A stretch of DNA of 16,130 nt from Peptococcaceae bacterium UBA7185 (GTDB taxonomy: Bacteria; Bacillota; Peptococcia; Peptococcales; Peptococcaceae). Both the position numbers and the translations under genes were made by a program. Shown here one piece after another: positions 14,820-16,130 of this stretch (the stretch's first letter is position 1; every line of letters begins with the position of its first letter). The stretch covers positions 1 to 16,130 of the forward strand of contig DKVF01000100.1 of NCBI GenBank assembly GCA_002491065.1, written 5' to 3'. The notes under the pieces are model-generated. The model was not told the origin of the DNA. It did no database searches and saw only the letters and a program-made list of their open reading frames with translations.

Positions 14820-15761
14820 TCACGGATAAGAGACAATTTCCAGCGTTACTTCTCCAACGCCTTTTCCCAGCATCCCCAGCTCTTTGGCCGCAGCGGTAGA
14901 CAAATCTATCACCCTGCCGTAAGCATAAGGACCGCGGTCGTTAATTCGCACATTCACCGAGCGATTATTCCATTTGGCCGTCACGCGCACCACCGTTCCA
15001 AAGGGCAGTGTTTTGTGCGCTGCAGTCAACGCGTCCTTATTGTAGGCTTCCCCGCTGGAGGTCCTGCGTCCCTGGAATTTAGCTCCGTAATAGGAAGCGA
15101 TTCCTCTTTGATACACACTTCCGCTGCTGGCAGTTGTACCTGCTGCACGAGCCTGCAACCCTGCCGAACGGGATACCGCAGGCGCAGTGGTTTTTTGATA
15201 CACTGGCAAGTTCAAAAGTTTTTTGTAACTGATTCCGCCATTTGCAGGATTAAAAATCGTAGCCTCTTTTTTCTTTTTCTCATCGCACAAGGTCAATATC
15301 CCTTTTTCCTTGTTCCACACCACAGCACAGTTCATGACATCGGCATAAAAATGAACCGGCAGATACAAAATACTGTCCTCATGTCGCAAAGCGTATTTTT
15401 TTTGATCAACACCATAGGCTTCACATTTTTTCAAATCAACAAGCAACTGGTAGCGTTCTCCACCTGCAGTGATAATCACCTTGTCCTCCGCCTCACCAAT
15501 TCCCCAGCTTACACTGGCGCCATAGGCACTCAGCACCTCCCGCAAGGGCAAATAGGTGACATCTTCACTTTTAATCGCTGCATTCTCGCATTTTATTGTT
15601 TGTGTCCTATATTCAATCGTTAAGCTGTCTTCTTCTGCGTCATAAAATGCACCTGCATCCTCGGTTTCGGATACAGCTCCTCCTTCGGTGGCAGCGTACA
15701 CTGGTAAAACCAGCAACAACAAAGAAAGTGTCAAAAAAGGCAGAAGTAAAAACTTCTTCAT
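14820..15761 (-). CDS. rlpA: RlpA-like double-psi beta-barrel protein with N-terminal stalk domain
   Basis: A secreted cell-wall protein; RlpA proteins are septal lytic transglycosylases acting on glycan strands without stem peptides. The 313-residue chain begins with a signal peptide (MKKF, long hydrophobic run, cleavage near VYA-A at 23). Residues about 45-160 resemble the copper-amine-oxidase N-terminal-like stalk domain common in Bacillota (YLPLREVLSAYGASVSW and ILYLPVHFYAD). A linker rich in Ala, Ser and Thr leads to the barrel from about 220: GIASYYG, TSSGE, LTAAHKTLPFG, NDRGPY and RVIDLS. E238, H249 and D275 match catalytic-site residues of RlpA, but the position three after the glutamate is N241 where Pseudomonas RlpA has aspartate. 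GGGGAG precedes the ATG. Activity is therefore likely but not certain. Confidence 0.85.
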   Translation of the reverse strand: MKKFLLLPFLTLSLLLLVLPVYAATEGGAVSETEDAGAFYDAEEDSLTIEYRTQTIKCENAAIKSEDVTYLPLREVLSAYGASVSWGIGEAEDKVIITAGGERYQLLVDLKKCEAYGVDQKKYALRHEDSILYLPVHFYADVMNCAVVWNKEKGILTLCDEKKKKEATIFNPANGGISYKKLLNLPVYQKTTAPAVSRSAGLQARAAGTTASSGSVYQRGIASYYGAKFQGRRTSSGEAYNKDALTAAHKTLPFGTVVRVTAKWNNRSVNVRINDRGPYAYGRVIDLSTAAAKELGMLGKGVGEVTLEIVSYP

Positions 15762-15793
15762 TGGCGACTCCCCTTTCCATCTGAATTGACATT

Positions 15794-15822
15794 ATTATAC
15801 CAAAAAAAAACACTTTCGTAAA
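15794..15822 (-). promoter_or_regulatory. Promoter of rlpA
   Basis: On the minus strand an extended -10 TGGTATAAT (core 15799-15794) lies 17 bases from TTTACG (15822-15817). Transcription would start near 15787, about 26 bases before the ATG. Confidence 0.65.
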
Positions 15823-15952
15823 GCAATAATTACATTTATATACATTTATGTAATTTAATTATTTTTTCTTGATATCAGGTTTTCCATTTTTCCACTAAAA
15901 TATATACGCTACAAATGTTTTTCCCATTCACTAAAAAAATACCGCATCACCG

Positions 15953-15977
15953 AAAAACGGCTCAACAAAGCCTTTTT
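15953..15977 (+). terminator. Terminator-like hairpin facing right
   Basis: GGCT/AGCC with a six-base loop is flanked by AAAAA and TTTTT that extend the stem past one bulged C. This resembles a short intrinsic terminator on the plus strand, but no gene on that strand ends just before it. Confidence 0.45.
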
Positions 15978-16071
15978 ATTCTTTTCTATAAAATGAAATA
16001 ACACAATGTATCTTCTATTTTTATACGATAAAACTATTCACTTTATTTATGAAAATCATTATTTTTTATAC

Positions 16072-16111
16072 AAAAAATGACCCCGATTTTCTCTGTTCGA
16101 GGCCATTTTTT
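16072..16111. terminator. Bidirectional terminator-like hairpin near the right edge
   Basis: An outer 8-bp stem of A6TG with CAT6, then CC/GG and CGA/TCG separated by single mismatches, gives a hairpin with A- and T-runs on both sides. It probably ends a gene that lies to the right of the window, or an RNA inside it. Confidence 0.65.
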
Positions 16112-16130
16112 CGTATAATTTAATTACAAT

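Larger units (their letters stand above)
15823..16130. other. AT-rich intergenic stretch without a gene
   Basis: I see no open frame with a ribosome binding site here. It holds a tandem 10-base repeat (TACATTTATA then TACATTTATG, 15831-15850) lying within an 8-bp inverted repeat AATTACAT/ATGTAATT (15828-15835 and 15848-15855), and the two terminator-like hairpins listed separately. A small RNA is possible but unproven. Confidence 0.5.

Noticed and set aside
15015..15623. 202-residue open frame antisense to rlpA
   Set aside because: It is a shadow of the well-supported rlpA frame, with no family motifs and no ribosome binding site that I can see.
1..16130. CRISPR arrays, insertion sequences, phage or defence genes
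   Set aside because: No regularly spaced repeats, transposase, integrase or nuclease motifs were seen; gene content and composition look like ordinary chromosome.

Overview
This 16.1 kb window looks like chromosomal core sequence from an anaerobic, low-to-moderate GC member of the Bacillota. The signs are strong AGGAGG-type ribosome binding sites, consensus sigma-A-like promoters, a FakA/DegV pair, a fused LutB-LutA type lactate oxidation protein as in strict anaerobes, and an anaerobe-type ThiSFGH-TenI thiazole set that uses the radical enzyme ThiH. Negativicutes or a Peptococcaceae-like clostridium would fit, but the sequence alone does not settle it. There are no insertion sequences, prophage genes, CRISPR arrays or other clear signs of transfer.

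Layout. 1-220: a tRNA-Pro(CGG) gene on the minus strand, with its terminator and a consensus promoter that lies on the 3' end of tenI. 217-3743 (minus): the thiazole branch of thiamine synthesis, thiS-thiF-thiG-thiH-tenI, read from one promoter through a leader whose terminator hairpin matches the architecture of the HMP-PP riboswitch (thiS motif). 3928-7457 (plus): a two-gene lactate-oxidation operon, a LutB/LutA fusion and a LutC-like LUD protein, followed by a possible very small membrane protein and a bidirectional terminator. 7557-8604 (minus): an orphan PstS-like lipoprotein. 8603-11306 (minus): fakA and a degV/fakB gene, ending in a very strong terminator. 11398-13535 (minus): a DUF2156 protein and an Eis-like acetyltransferase with overlapping reading frames. 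13656-14717 (plus): an unusual multi-cluster ferredoxin-like protein. 14820-15822 (minus): an RlpA-like secreted protein with an N-terminal stalk domain. 15823-16130: AT-rich, no gene seen, two terminator-like hairpins.

How the genes work together. ThiF adenylates ThiS and helps load it with sulfur. ThiH makes dehydroglycine from tyrosine. ThiG joins these with deoxyxylulose phosphate to make the thiazole, and TenI aromatises it. The leader would match thiazole supply to the pyrimidine precursor HMP-PP. The lactate operon would oxidise lactate to pyruvate through Fe-S clusters. FakA and FakB phosphorylate exogenous fatty acids for phospholipid synthesis. The ferredoxin-like protein is an electron carrier or scaffold with no partner visible here.

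The observations most worth following are the terminator-embedded riboswitch, the degenerate ferredoxin motif in the second LUD protein, the short membrane ORF after the lactate operon, and the ferredoxin with a central cysteine domain and a zinc ribbon. I see no convincing wholly new system.
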